From JANNMJ01 sp031426455 (GTDB taxonomy: Bacteria > Bacteroidota > Bacteroidia > Cytophagales > Hymenobacteraceae), in NCBI GenBank assembly GCA_031426455.1, contig JANPLI010000048.1, positions 1-22,323 of the forward strand: 22,323 nt of DNA, in the 5' to 3' direction. The notes beneath the pieces were generated by a model, which made no database searches, was not told the DNA's origin, and was given only the letters and a program-made list of their open reading frames with translations. Shown here piece after piece: positions 7,993 to 14,844 of the stretch. Every line of letters starts with the position of its first letter. The first letter of the stretch is position 1. Made by a program: the position numbers and the translations under genes.

Positions 7993-8394
7993 TCAGCTGG
8001 CGGGCGCGGTCATCCAGCTACCCGATTTCTGTTCGTCCGGGGGAGCAAAAAGCGTTGGCGGGAACGCTGAGGTGGTCCCGCTGAACCGTTTCGTATCCCG
8101 GGGGAAGGCGCTGCCGGACGGTTGGACGGCCTGCCGGTCAAGACGCTCTAGCCTGAAAAAAGGGGCGACAAAACAGCTTACGAGGGCAAAAGAAATCAGC
8201 CCCCCCGCGCGGGTAAGCCAAGTAGTTTTTGTGTTGCATAAATTGCTGATGCCGTGCGGGTTAATTTCAGAAATTTGACAGGATTTGATGCGTCCGGCAA
8301 TCGTACGCCTTCCGTCTGTAACCCCAGCAGTTGATACAAACGCGTCACTTTCACGTGGGGCTCCAGCCTTGTGTGTACTATTTGCGGGTCGCTC
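7993..8394 (-). pseudogene. Unrecognised ORF without a start codon (contains repeat copy B)
   Basis: On the minus strand the frame is open for 133 codons between a TAA at 8395-8397 and a TGA at 7993-7995, but holds no ATG, GTG or TTG except an ATG near its end. Its centre reads IAGRIKSCQISEINPHG and then SNLCNTKT, followed by AGGLISFALVSCFVAPFFRL and QPSGSAFPRDTKR. The same residues recur in copy A. Between the copies, 13 of 24 substitutions in the gap-free 96-nt block fall on the third codon position of this frame. That suggests both descend from a sequence once read in this frame. The tail after PRDTKR is low in information. I recognise no domain. It may be the 3' remnant of a longer gene. 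Confidence 0.35.
8092..8303 (-). repeat. Diverged repeat, copy B
   Basis: Partner of 7464-7686. It lacks about 11 bases present in copy A after the shared block that ends at about 8127. The two copies lie about 0.6 kb apart in direct orientation, with unrelated sequence between them. The similarity extends a few bases upstream of the stated start (about 8089). Confidence 0.8.
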
Positions 8395-8488
8395 TTACTG
8401 GGAATCAGCAACCAATACCCCCTATGCAATCTCAGCAAAAGGCTTAACAGTTCAGAGAGAACAGACAGGCCGGCTTACCGCGAATCCA

Positions 8489-9067
8489 CTACGTGGGTGC
8501 ATCGGCTGGAAAAGCATCTGCTGGCATAGGCGGGTACCGCTGGTGACGGCGCAGCAGCGCCACTGAGGCCACATCGAGCGTGAGCATGCCCACGCCCTGG
8601 AGCAGAAACGCGTCGCCGAAGCCCCGGTAAAAGTAGGCGTACTGGCCGGGGTGCTGGCCGTGGTGGTAGAGGAGCAGCCCGGCACCGAGATAGGACAGAT
8701 CGAAGCCGATGTTGATGAGCAGCAGGCGGCGAAAACCGGCAGTGCGGGCGCGCGGGTCGGGCGTGTTGAGGGGGCTGAACTGGCGGGCGTGGTGCCACAT
8801 CCAGAGACCGATGGGCAGGTTGATGCTGCCCCAGGCGGCGCTCATATGGCAAAACTGCTGCGCCTGTCCGTCGCTGAAGAACATCCCGGCGGCGCTCATG
8901 ACCAGATTGCCCAGCGCCCACAAGCCAAGAGCCTGCCCGTGGCGAATCTCGTGGTGACGCAGATAGGCCAACTCCGGCCCGGCCGAGGTATCGGGTGGGG
9001 GGGACGTGAGGGCTTGGGCCGCGACGGCCAAGGGCGCCACCAGGAGCAGCAGGTGGAGTTTCCACAT
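8489..9067 (-). CDS. Small integral membrane protein with signal peptide
   Basis: The 192-residue product starts with a clear signal sequence (MWKLHLLLLVAPLAVAAQA), so the ATG at 9067 is preferred over an in-frame start at 9178. Four hydrophobic segments follow at about 45-65, 73-92, 113-135 and 150-170. His residues cluster before the first and after the second (RHHEIRHG, MWHHARQF). The layout resembles uncharacterised Bacteroidota membrane proteins (possibly the family labelled DUF6992, from memory and unverified). No function can be assigned. It stands alone: the response-regulator gene ends 219 bp upstream on the same strand, and an inverted repeat (9214-9285) lies between. Confidence 0.7.
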   Translation of the reverse strand: MWKLHLLLLVAPLAVAAQALTSPPPDTSAGPELAYLRHHEIRHGQALGLWALGNLVMSAAGMFFSDGQAQQFCHMSAAWGSINLPIGLWMWHHARQFSPLNTPDPRARTAGFRRLLLINIGFDLSYLGAGLLLYHHGQHPGQYAYFYRGFGDAFLLQGVGMLTLDVASVALLRRHQRYPPMPADAFPADAPT

Positions 9068-9213
9068 AGCAGACCGGAAAGCAGAAAGCCGATTCAGGCG
9101 CGCAGGGCGCCCGACTACCGGATTAGATGATTGGTGAAGGATACGCGTAGCGAGACGGGCCGGGTCCGAAACCAGCACGGTGGGTCAGGTAGCATCTTCC
9201 TCGTCGAACAATC

Positions 9214-9285
9214 CCCGCCCGCCGGGCGGGTAGGTATCACCGAACGGACCCCGCCGGGCGGCCCACCGGAAGGTACCCGCCCGGC
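9214..9285. repeat. GC-rich palindromes downstream of the response-regulator gene
   Basis: Bases 9214-9221 and 9223-9230 form a perfect 8-bp inverted repeat (cccgcccg/cgggcggg). The 12-mer gccgggcgggta at 9221-9232 is repeated inverted at 9274-9285. Both lie within 75 bases of the response-regulator stop codon (9287-9289) on its downstream side. They could act as a transcript-end structure for the minus-strand operon, although no T-run is present. Confidence 0.6.
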
Positions 9286-9286
9286 C

Positions 9287-10351
9287 TTACCAGTGCGCCC
9301 GGCGCAGCTTGTCGGGTTCCAGCACCTGGATCAAGTGGGTGGTGAGCGCAATCAGGCCATCCTGTTTGAATTCGTTGAGGGTACGGCTCAACGACTCCGG
9401 CGCGGTGCCCACGAGGGCGGCCATGTCGTCGCGGGTGAGCTGGATGGTGGCGTCTGCCTGGCCGCCCGCCTGTTCGTGGAGTTGGACGAGCAAGTCGGCC
9501 ACGCGTCGGCGGATGGAGTTGTAGGCTAGGGACAGCAGCAGCTCGGCCTGCCCGCTCACCTGGCCCGCCAGCAGGCGCACGAACTGCTGGCCCACGGCGG
9601 GGTTGCGCGACACCAGTTCCGTGAAATCATCCTTCGGAATGTAGAGCAGCTCCGACTCATCGACGGCAATGGCCGAGTCGCCGTGGGGGGTGCGTTGCAG
9701 CAGCGGCAGGTAGCCGAAAAACTCGCCGGGGCCGTGCAGGCCCACGATCAATTCCTTGCCGCCATCGGTGGTTTTCACGGTTTTCACCCGGCCCCGCTGC
9801 ACGAAGTACAGGCGGGTGGATTCGTCGCCTTCGAGGTAGATGTTTTGTTTCTTGCGAATCAGATGCGGCTTGCGGTCCAGCGAAAGGCTGGCCAGGTCGC
9901 CGGTCTGCTGCGCTTCTTCCAGAAATTGCTGGAGGCCCTCCCCGCTCAGGGGAATTTCCGGCGGTAGTTCCGGCTTGAGCTGCTGGAAGCGACTGAGCCG
10001 CCCGTTGACGGCGCTCAGCAAATCGGCTTTTTCGAAGGGCTTGCTCACATAGTCGTCGGCTCCGAGGGCCATGCCGCGCCGGCGGTCGGCCAGCTCGGTT
10101 TTGGCCGTGAGGAAGATGAACGGCACGCCCGTGAGCAGCGGGTGCTGGTTGAAAATCTGGAGCACCCCGTACCCGTCGAGCACGGGCATCATGATGTCGC
10201 AGATCACGAGGTCGGGCCGCGTGACCAGGGCCCGCTGCACGCCCAGCTCCCCGTTTTCGGCCGTTTGCACGGTGTAGCCGGCCAGTTCCAGCAGTTGGGC
10301 GGTGTTTTCGCGGATGATTTGATGGTCTTCGATCAGTAGAAGGAGGGGCAT
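9287..10351 (-). CDS. Response regulator with CRP/FNR-type output
   Basis: The 354-residue protein joins two modules. Residues 1-122 are a receiver domain with the acidic pair Glu8/Asp9, phospho-acceptor Asp52 (DIMMPVLDG), Thr82 and Lys104 (SKPF). Residues of about 160-270 are a cyclic-nucleotide-binding-like beta roll (YLEGDESTRLYFVQRGRVK, then GPGEFFGYLPLL). Residues of about 275-350 are a CRP-type winged HTH (LTRDDMAALVGTAPESLSRT). Phosphorylation by the partner kinase would control DNA binding of a CRP-like output. The roll lacks a clear cNMP-binding Arg pair (GEFFGYLPLLQRTPHGDSA), so nucleotide binding is uncertain. The gene starts 18 bp after the stop of the double-PAS histidine kinase, so the two form an operon. 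Its HTH matches the FNR/CRP group often linked to oxygen, nitric oxide or redox control, but no Fe-S cysteine cluster is seen. Confidence 0.92.
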   Translation of the reverse strand: MPLLLLIEDHQIIRENTAQLLELAGYTVQTAENGELGVQRALVTRPDLVICDIMMPVLDGYGVLQIFNQHPLLTGVPFIFLTAKTELADRRRGMALGADDYVSKPFEKADLLSAVNGRLSRFQQLKPELPPEIPLSGEGLQQFLEEAQQTGDLASLSLDRKPHLIRKKQNIYLEGDESTRLYFVQRGRVKTVKTTDGGKELIVGLHGPGEFFGYLPLLQRTPHGDSAIAVDESELLYIPKDDFTELVSRNPAVGQQFVRLLAGQVSGQAELLLSLAYNSIRRRVADLLVQLHEQAGGQADATIQLTRDDMAALVGTAPESLSRTLNEFKQDGLIALTTHLIQVLEPDKLRRAHW

Positions 10352-10369
10352 CGGAGGAGGAGGGGGGGC

Positions 10370-11980
10370 TTAGTCGGGCTTGGTGAGGGGCAACGCGATG
10401 GTGACGGTGGTGCCCTGGTTGGGGGCACTTTGCAGGTCGATGGTACCGCCCATCAGCTCTAAGTATTTGGTGATGATGTAGAGACCCAGGCCGGTGCCGG
10501 GGGTGGTGACGACGCTGGGCGCCCGGAAAAACTGCTCGAACAGATGCGCCTGGTCTTCCGGCGAAATGCCCACCCCCTGGTCCTGCACGGTGATGGTCAG
10601 CACCTGCGCCTGGCAGCAGGCGCGCACGGTGGTCACCGCGTTTTCGCCCGAGTATTTGAGCGCGTTGGAGAGCAGGTTCATCAGGATCTTGCGCAGCAGC
10701 GAAGCGTCGAGCCGCACCGGCACGGGGCAGGCCACTTGCCAGTCGATGACCTGGCCGGTTTTACGCAGGCTTTGCACATCGGCCACCGTATCCCGGACCA
10801 GATCAGCCAGGTTGAGGTTGGCCGGATTCGCCTCCATCCGGCCTTTCTCGATGCGCCCCACGGACAGGAATTCTTCCAGGATATTGTTCAGGTGCTGCAC
10901 GGAGGTGCGGATGTGGTCGACGTACTTCAGCCGCTGGCCCTGCTGGTGGCCGCCGGGGAACTCCTCGATCAGATCGGCGGAGGTCAGGACGGCCGTCAGG
11001 GGCGTGCGGAACTCGTGGGAGGCCATGCGCACGAAGCGCGACTTCAACTCGCCCAATTCCTGCTCGGCTTGCAGGGCCAGGGCCAGCTCGTTGCCGCGCT
11101 TTTCTAGTTGCTCCAGCGTCAGCAGCAAGGCGTTGGTGCGGTCGATGACCTTCTGTTCCAGTTCGGCATTGAGCAGGGCCACGCGCTGGTGCTGGGCGAG
11201 CAACTCCTGCTCGGCGGCCTGTTTGGCGGTCAGGTCCAGGATGTAGGCCACCACGTACAGCTCCTCGTCGAGGTAGAAGTAGCTCAAACTGGCCTCGACC
11301 GGAAACACGGAGCCGTCGCGGCGCTGGCCAGCCAGGGGGCGGTTATGGCCCATGTTGCGGACCTGGGGGTCGGCGTAGTAGGAATCGCGCAGTTGGGCGT
11401 GGTCCCGGCCGGCGGTATCGGGCACCAGCACCTCGATGGACTGCCCCAGTAGGTCGGCTGGCGGATAGTCAAACAGCAGGCCGGCGCGCGCGTTGACGGA
11501 CACCATGCGCCCCGGTTGGTCGCAGACGATGATGCCCAGCGTGGCGTTGGTAAACACGGCCTCGAACCGGCGGACGCTGTGGGCCAGGGCGCGCTCGGCC
11601 CGTTGCAGGCGGTTGCGCTCGGTCAGGTTGACCAGTAATAGGCGCTGGCTGGCTACCTCGAAGTAAGTCAGTTTCACGTAGGCCCGAAACGGCTCGCCGA
11701 CGTAGCGGCGAATGTCGGCTTCCAGTTCGTGGTGGCCCTCGCGCCGGGTGATATCGCACAGGTGCTGCCACTGCGCCGCCGTCCAGGGCGGGGTGCGTAA
11801 CGCGTGGTTGCTGTCAGCGAGGAAGGCTTCCTTCGATGGGTAGGCCAACAGCTGTACGCCGGCCGGGTTTACGTGCGTAAACCAGCCGGGATCCAGGTCG
11901 TAAATACCCACCATTTCCCCGGAGTGGGTGTAAAGCAAATCGGCCATGATGGCCGAGTAAGCAACCGGAAGTAGGGGCAT
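10370..11980 (-). CDS. Double-PAS sensor histidine kinase
   Basis: This 536-residue kinase has no transmembrane segment and is probably cytoplasmic. Two PAS-type sensor domains lie at about 10-120 and 135-255; the second (FTNATLGIIVCDQPGRMVSV and a PAC-like end) is the clearer. A coiled coil at about 255-315 joins them to the HisKA domain, whose phospho-acceptor is His322 (RMASHEFRTPLTAVL). HATPase_c motifs are the N box at Asn439 (NLLSNALKYS), DQGVGIS at 467-473 and TPGTGLGL at 493-500. No haem-ligand His of the FixL type was identified, so the signal is unknown. The response regulator follows after 18 bp and is its evident partner. The first ATG (11980) is used; the ATG at 11947 (MADLLYTHSG) is an equally good start. 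Confidence 0.92.
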   Translation of the reverse strand: MPLLPVAYSAIMADLLYTHSGEMVGIYDLDPGWFTHVNPAGVQLLAYPSKEAFLADSNHALRTPPWTAAQWQHLCDITRREGHHELEADIRRYVGEPFRAYVKLTYFEVASQRLLLVNLTERNRLQRAERALAHSVRRFEAVFTNATLGIIVCDQPGRMVSVNARAGLLFDYPPADLLGQSIEVLVPDTAGRDHAQLRDSYYADPQVRNMGHNRPLAGQRRDGSVFPVEASLSYFYLDEELYVVAYILDLTAKQAAEQELLAQHQRVALLNAELEQKVIDRTNALLLTLEQLEKRGNELALALQAEQELGELKSRFVRMASHEFRTPLTAVLTSADLIEEFPGGHQQGQRLKYVDHIRTSVQHLNNILEEFLSVGRIEKGRMEANPANLNLADLVRDTVADVQSLRKTGQVIDWQVACPVPVRLDASLLRKILMNLLSNALKYSGENAVTTVRACCQAQVLTITVQDQGVGISPEDQAHLFEQFFRAPSVVTTPGTGLGLYIITKYLELMGGTIDLQSAPNQGTTVTIALPLTKPD

Positions 11981-12119
11981 CGGAACAAACTAGCCGCGCG
12001 GAGGCCCAGAGGCAGCAGGCACGCACGGACTCATGCAACCGGACTTGACAAACGTCAGCCGGACTCCCTGATACGCGTCATACGGGGCCGCGGCGGCTTC
12101 CGGTAATTTTACGCCTCCT

Positions 12120-12258
12120 TTAGAGCCGTTTCGGACTCGCTGTACGGGTGGCCCCCGGTAAAACGTAGCGCCGACTACCAGTCGGCGCGGGGGCGGGGTA
12201 CCACGCGCCGACAGGTAGTCGGCGTTACCGCCGTACCCGGACGCCGAAACGGCTCTAA
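12120..12258. repeat. MITE-like palindromic intergenic element with 15-bp TIRs
   Basis: The ends ttagagccgtttcgg (12120-12134) and its exact complement (12244-12258) bound a 139-bp element. Inside, two hairpins of the type cgccgac...gtcggcg (about 12171-12190 and 12207-12226) are themselves reverse complements of each other, so the whole element can fold into one long imperfect hairpin. It encodes no protein. It occupies most of the 329-bp space between the double-PAS kinase start and the thioredoxin-like gene. I see no other gene in that space. End-like pieces recur at 12876-12902 and 18228-18281. Confidence 0.8.
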
Positions 12259-12309
12259 TGATGGCCTGCTTACGGCGCGTCATGGCGTAACTCCCTTTTC
12301 CCCCGGCCC

Positions 12310-12651
12310 ATGTTCTCCGCCACCATTCTTCCGTTGCTGCCCACCCACGCGGCCATGCTGCTGGTTCTGCTGCCCGCCGTGGGCCCCGGCGCCAAGCAGG
12401 AAACCCCGCATGCTCGTGCGGCCATCAACCTTTCGCTCAGCGCCTTGCAATTGCAATTGGGTGACGCCGTGCGGGTGCTGAAAGTCGATGAGGCCAGCCA
12501 CCCCGCCGTGGTCCACGCCTTCGATGGTCGGGGCGTACCGGCCTTCGTGCTGCTGCGCGGCGGGGAAGAGGTGTATCGTCAGCAGGGCCTGCCCGAGGGC
12601 GCGCCCCTGGCGGCCCTGCTGCTGCATAAGCTGGCGGCGTTCGATAAGTAG
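12310..12651 (+). CDS. Thioredoxin-like protein lacking the CXXC active site
   Basis: The 113-residue product matches the thioredoxin fold in its second half: VRVLKVDEASHPAVVHAFDG, then RGVPAFVLLRGGEEVYRQQG and a terminal helix. The cis-proline loop (GVPAF) is intact. Where thioredoxins have W-C-G-P-C-K, this protein has A-V-G-P-G-A-K, so both cysteines are gone and it cannot be a dithiol oxidoreductase. Similar cysteine-less thioredoxin-like proteins act as binding or chaperone-type subunits; the role here is unknown. It stands alone on the plus strand, facing the minus-strand ABC genes. The ATG at 12310 allows the first helix and strand; a second ATG lies at 12355. A hairpin begins at the stop codon. 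Confidence 0.65.
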   Translation: MFSATILPLLPTHAAMLLVLLPAVGPGAKQETPHARAAINLSLSALQLQLGDAVRVLKVDEASHPAVVHAFDGRGVPAFVLLRGGEEVYRQQGLPEGAPLAALLLHKLAAFDK

Positions 12652-12663
12652 CGGCTCCGCTAC
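12648..12663 (+). terminator. Short hairpin overlapping the thioredoxin-like stop codon
   Basis: gtagcgg and ccgctac form a perfect 7-bp stem around CT. The TAG stop (12649-12651) lies in the left arm. No T-run follows, so termination is possible but unproven. Confidence 0.35.
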
Positions 12664-12791
12664 CGGCTTCGAGGGCAGCTATTCAGAAATCAAGCGGCCG
12701 CCATTAGATGATCAGGGCTACCGCACTAAAATTCGGGTGCCACCCGATGGTTGCAATACGCTGTTTGCAAGGTGCTTAGCAGTGGGTTCGC

Positions 12792-12871
12792 GTCCCCGTA
12801 GGGGACACCGTTCGGTAGAGACAAGCGCCCGTTAGCGACTTGGCGACCCCGTAGGGGTCACCGTTCGGTAG
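12792..12871. repeat. Two copies of a 27-bp palindromic intergenic repeat
   Basis: The unit is a 15-bp palindrome (gtccccgtaggggac or gaccccgtaggggtc) followed by caccgttcggtag, at 12792-12818 and 12845-12871, 53 bp apart. The only difference is a T-A pair in one stem against A-T in the other. The copies lie in the 248-bp space between the thioredoxin-like gene and the ABC ATPase stop, on the downstream side of the ABC operon. Nothing else is seen in that space. Confidence 0.85.
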
Positions 12872-12875
12872 CGCA

Positions 12876-12902
12876 CCGTACCCGGAGTCCGAAACCGCGC
12901 TA
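12876..12902. repeat. Fragment of the MITE-like family at the ABC ATPase stop codon
   Basis: ccgtacccgga followed by tccgaaaccgcgcta resembles the right end of the element at 12120-12258 (ccgtacccgga, then gccgaaacggctcta). The last three bases are the TAG stop codon of the ABC ATPase gene on the minus strand. Only the right-end portion is recognisable. Confidence 0.6.
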
Positions 12903-13574
12903 GATGATGCGCCCATCCTCCATCTCGATGATGCGGTGGGTTTTGGCGGCAAAATCGGTGTCGTGCGTCACGATGAGCAGCGCCTGGTGATAGGTTTCGG
13001 CCAGTTCCTTGAAAATATCGAACACGACTTCGCCGTTTTTCTGGTCGAGGTTGCCGGTCGGTTCGTCGCCGAGGATGATGAGCGGGTCGTTGATCAAGGC
13101 CCTGGCGATGGCGACGCGCTGCTTCTGGCCGCCCGAGAGTTGGTTAGGTTTCTTGCGCGCTTCGCTTTCGATGCCCAGGATTTTCAGTTTTTCGTAGGCC
13201 CGGTGCTCGATTTCCGCGCTCGACCGTTGGCCCAGCTTTTCGGCGGGCAGCATCACGTTGCGCAGCACCGAAAACTCGTTCAGCAGGTAGTGAAACTGGA
13301 ATACGAAGCCGATTTGCTCGTTGCGCACGCGGGCCAGCTCAGCCTCTTTTTTGACCCGCATCGGCACGCCGTCGATCAGCAGGTCGCCTTCGTAGGCGGT
13401 GTCCATCGTGGAGAGGATGTAGAGCAGCGTCGATTTGCCGCAGCCCGACTTGCCCACCACGGCCGCAAACTCGCCCCGGCCCAGCTCGAATGACACGCCG
13501 TGCAGCACCTGCGCCCGCACGGGGTCGGCGAAGTACTTGATGATCTGGCGGGCTTCGAGCGCGGGCGTTTCCAT
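12900..13574 (-). CDS. ABC transporter ATPase (LolD/MacB type)
   Basis: This 224-residue nucleotide-binding subunit has Walker A GKSGCGKST at 41-49, the Q-loop (FVFQFHYLLNEFSVLRNV), the signature LSGGQKQRVAIARA, Walker B IILGDEPTGNLD and the switch His (VTHDTD). NEFSVLRNVMLPAE is typical of the LolD/MacB/FtsE subgroup that works with FtsX-fold permeases. The ATG at 13574 is chosen: it starts one base after the permease TAA, and the upstream in-frame start at 13613 would only add residues inside the permease gene. It is the last gene of the run from the rubrerythrin gene, so its partners are the permease and adaptor directly upstream. It would power substrate extrusion from the periplasm or inner membrane. 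Substrate unknown. Confidence 0.95.
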   Translation of the reverse strand: METPALEARQIIKYFADPVRAQVLHGVSFELGRGEFAAVVGKSGCGKSTLLYILSTMDTAYEGDLLIDGVPMRVKKEAELARVRNEQIGFVFQFHYLLNEFSVLRNVMLPAEKLGQRSSAEIEHRAYEKLKILGIESEARKKPNQLSGGQKQRVAIARALINDPLIILGDEPTGNLDQKNGEVVFDIFKELAETYHQALLIVTHDTDFAAKTHRIIEMEDGRII

Positions 13575-13575
13575 T

Positions 13576-14844
13576 TTACTTACCTCGAATGATATCGACC
13601 GGATCGACCCCACTCGCCTTGCGGGCCGGAAAATAGCCCGCCAAATACGTGGTGACGAGCGAGAACACTGCCCCGATGCCGTAGAAAACCGGGTTGAAAC
13701 TGACCGGGTAGGCGTGTACGGTGGGCAGGGAGGCTGGGTGAAAGGGCACGTGGGAAATCAGGACCGACAGCCCGAACCCGCCCAGCAACCCCGCCGCGCC
13801 GCCCGAAAGCCCGATGGCCAGCGCCACCGCCACGAACAGCCGTTGCACATCGGCTCCCGCAAACCCGATGGCTTTGAGAATGGCAATGGTGTCCATTTTT
13901 TCGTAAATCATCATGTTCAGGATGTTGTAAATCCCGAAGCCCGCCACGATCAGCAGCGTAATACCTACGGCATACGAAATGAGCGTGCGGATGAAGGTGC
14001 CGGTTTCGAACTGCGAATTGGCGGTTTGAATGTCCAGGGCCTGCACCTCGTACAGCTGGGCGTACTCCTTGGCCAACGGCGGCGCCAGCGTGAAATCGTG
14101 GAGTTTCACCTGAAGGTCGGTGACATAGTTGTTGGCTTCGCCGAGCAGCTTTTGGGCCGTGGTCAGCGAGGTGTAGCTCTGCACTTTATCCACGTCCAGC
14201 AGGCCCGACTGGAACAGCCCGACCACCTTGAGCTGGACGTGGCTGCCCTTCACGGTGGTGATCTGCACGATGTCGCCGACGCCCACTAACATGATATCGG
14301 CGGCGCCCTTACCGAGGATGATGCTGTTGGCCACCGTTTTGAGGCTGAGCGGATTGCCGGCCACCACGTAATCGCCGAAGGCAAAGAGCCGGTCTTCCTG
14401 CTCCACCTCGATGCCGCTGATGGTGCCGGTGAGGTTGATGGTGCCCACGTGGTAGAATACCTGCGCCTGGGTTTTGGGAGCCACGCCGCGCACGCGGGGG
14501 TCGCGGCGCAGGGCGGCGATGATGGCCCCCGCGTTGTGAATGCGCGGCAGCTCATTGCTGGGCTTGATGGAGCGGATGAAATTGTGCTGCTGCCGCCCGC
14601 GCCCGAGGCCGGTGTAGCGGTCGATGGGCTGCTGCGGGGCCGGCTGGACCTCGTTGTAGAGGCGGATGTGGGGCGTGCGGTTCAGAATCAGCCCGTCGAG
14701 CAACTGGTTGAGGCCGGTCATAAAGCCAATCAGCGCGATGAACATCGTGATGCTGAACGTAACCCCGACGGCGGCCACCAGCGTTTGCCGCCAGCGGGCC
14801 AGCAGCAGCGCCAGGGCCACGTCGTAGAGGAGGGGCAGTCTCAT
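13576..14844 (-). CDS. FtsX-fold ABC permease (LolC/MacB-like)
   Basis: The 422-residue permease has one N-terminal TM segment (about 20-45; TLVAAVGVTFSITMFIALIG), a periplasmic domain of about 230 residues, and three C-terminal TM segments (about 285-310, 330-360 and 375-400), which is the MacB/LolC topology. The short cytoplasmic tail ends ARKASGVDPVDIIRGK, typical of the FtsX family. It overlaps the adaptor stop codon by 4 nt (ATGA) and is followed after 1 nt by the ATPase ATG, so translation is likely coupled. Such permeases move lipoproteins, peptides, macrolides or other envelope compounds by mechanotransmission rather than through a channel. Nothing in the sequence fixes the substrate. 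Confidence 0.93.
   Translation of the reverse strand: MRLPLLYDVALALLLARWRQTLVAAVGVTFSITMFIALIGFMTGLNQLLDGLILNRTPHIRLYNEVQPAPQQPIDRYTGLGRGRQQHNFIRSIKPSNELPRIHNAGAIIAALRRDPRVRGVAPKTQAQVFYHVGTINLTGTISGIEVEQEDRLFAFGDYVVAGNPLSLKTVANSIILGKGAADIMLVGVGDIVQITTVKGSHVQLKVVGLFQSGLLDVDKVQSYTSLTTAQKLLGEANNYVTDLQVKLHDFTLAPPLAKEYAQLYEVQALDIQTANSQFETGTFIRTLISYAVGITLLIVAGFGIYNILNMMIYEKMDTIAILKAIGFAGADVQRLFVAVALAIGLSGGAAGLLGGFGLSVLISHVPFHPASLPTVHAYPVSFNPVFYGIGAVFSLVTTYLAGYFPARKASGVDPVDIIRGK

Larger units (their letters stand above)
6697..8488. other. 1.8-kb stretch without a supportable intact gene
   Basis: Long open frames cross this stretch (for example the minus frame ending at 6724), but their translations are rich in Pro, Arg, Ser and Cys and show no recognisable fold or family. 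Base composition is mixed, with several T- and A-rich patches unlike the flanking genes. It contains one 64-nt near-perfect palindrome (7030-7093), two diverged copies of a 0.2-kb repeat (7464-7686 and 8092-8303), a 15-bp exact direct repeat ggggagcaaaaagcg (7965-7979 and 8040-8054), a short hairpin at 7261-7276, and CCCCTTTT/AAAAGGGG arms near 7687-7720. Just before the RteC-like gene, the minus frame ending at 6724 closes with a plausible protein tail (LLHQPQEPDND and following), which could be the end of another decayed gene. I read the stretch as degraded accessory DNA. Confidence 0.6.

Noticed and set aside
8196..8438. Minus-strand small ORF with a TTG start
   Set aside because: It overlaps repeat copy B in a frame where differences between copies change mostly second positions; the other frame fits much better.
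12792..12871. Possible CRISPR array because of spaced palindromic repeats
   Set aside because: There are only two units, with one 26-bp gap, no further repeats and no cas genes.
13435..14289. Plus-strand open frame of 284 codons across the ABC genes
   Set aside because: It is a GC-driven shadow of the permease and ATPase genes, which have full motifs on the other strand.
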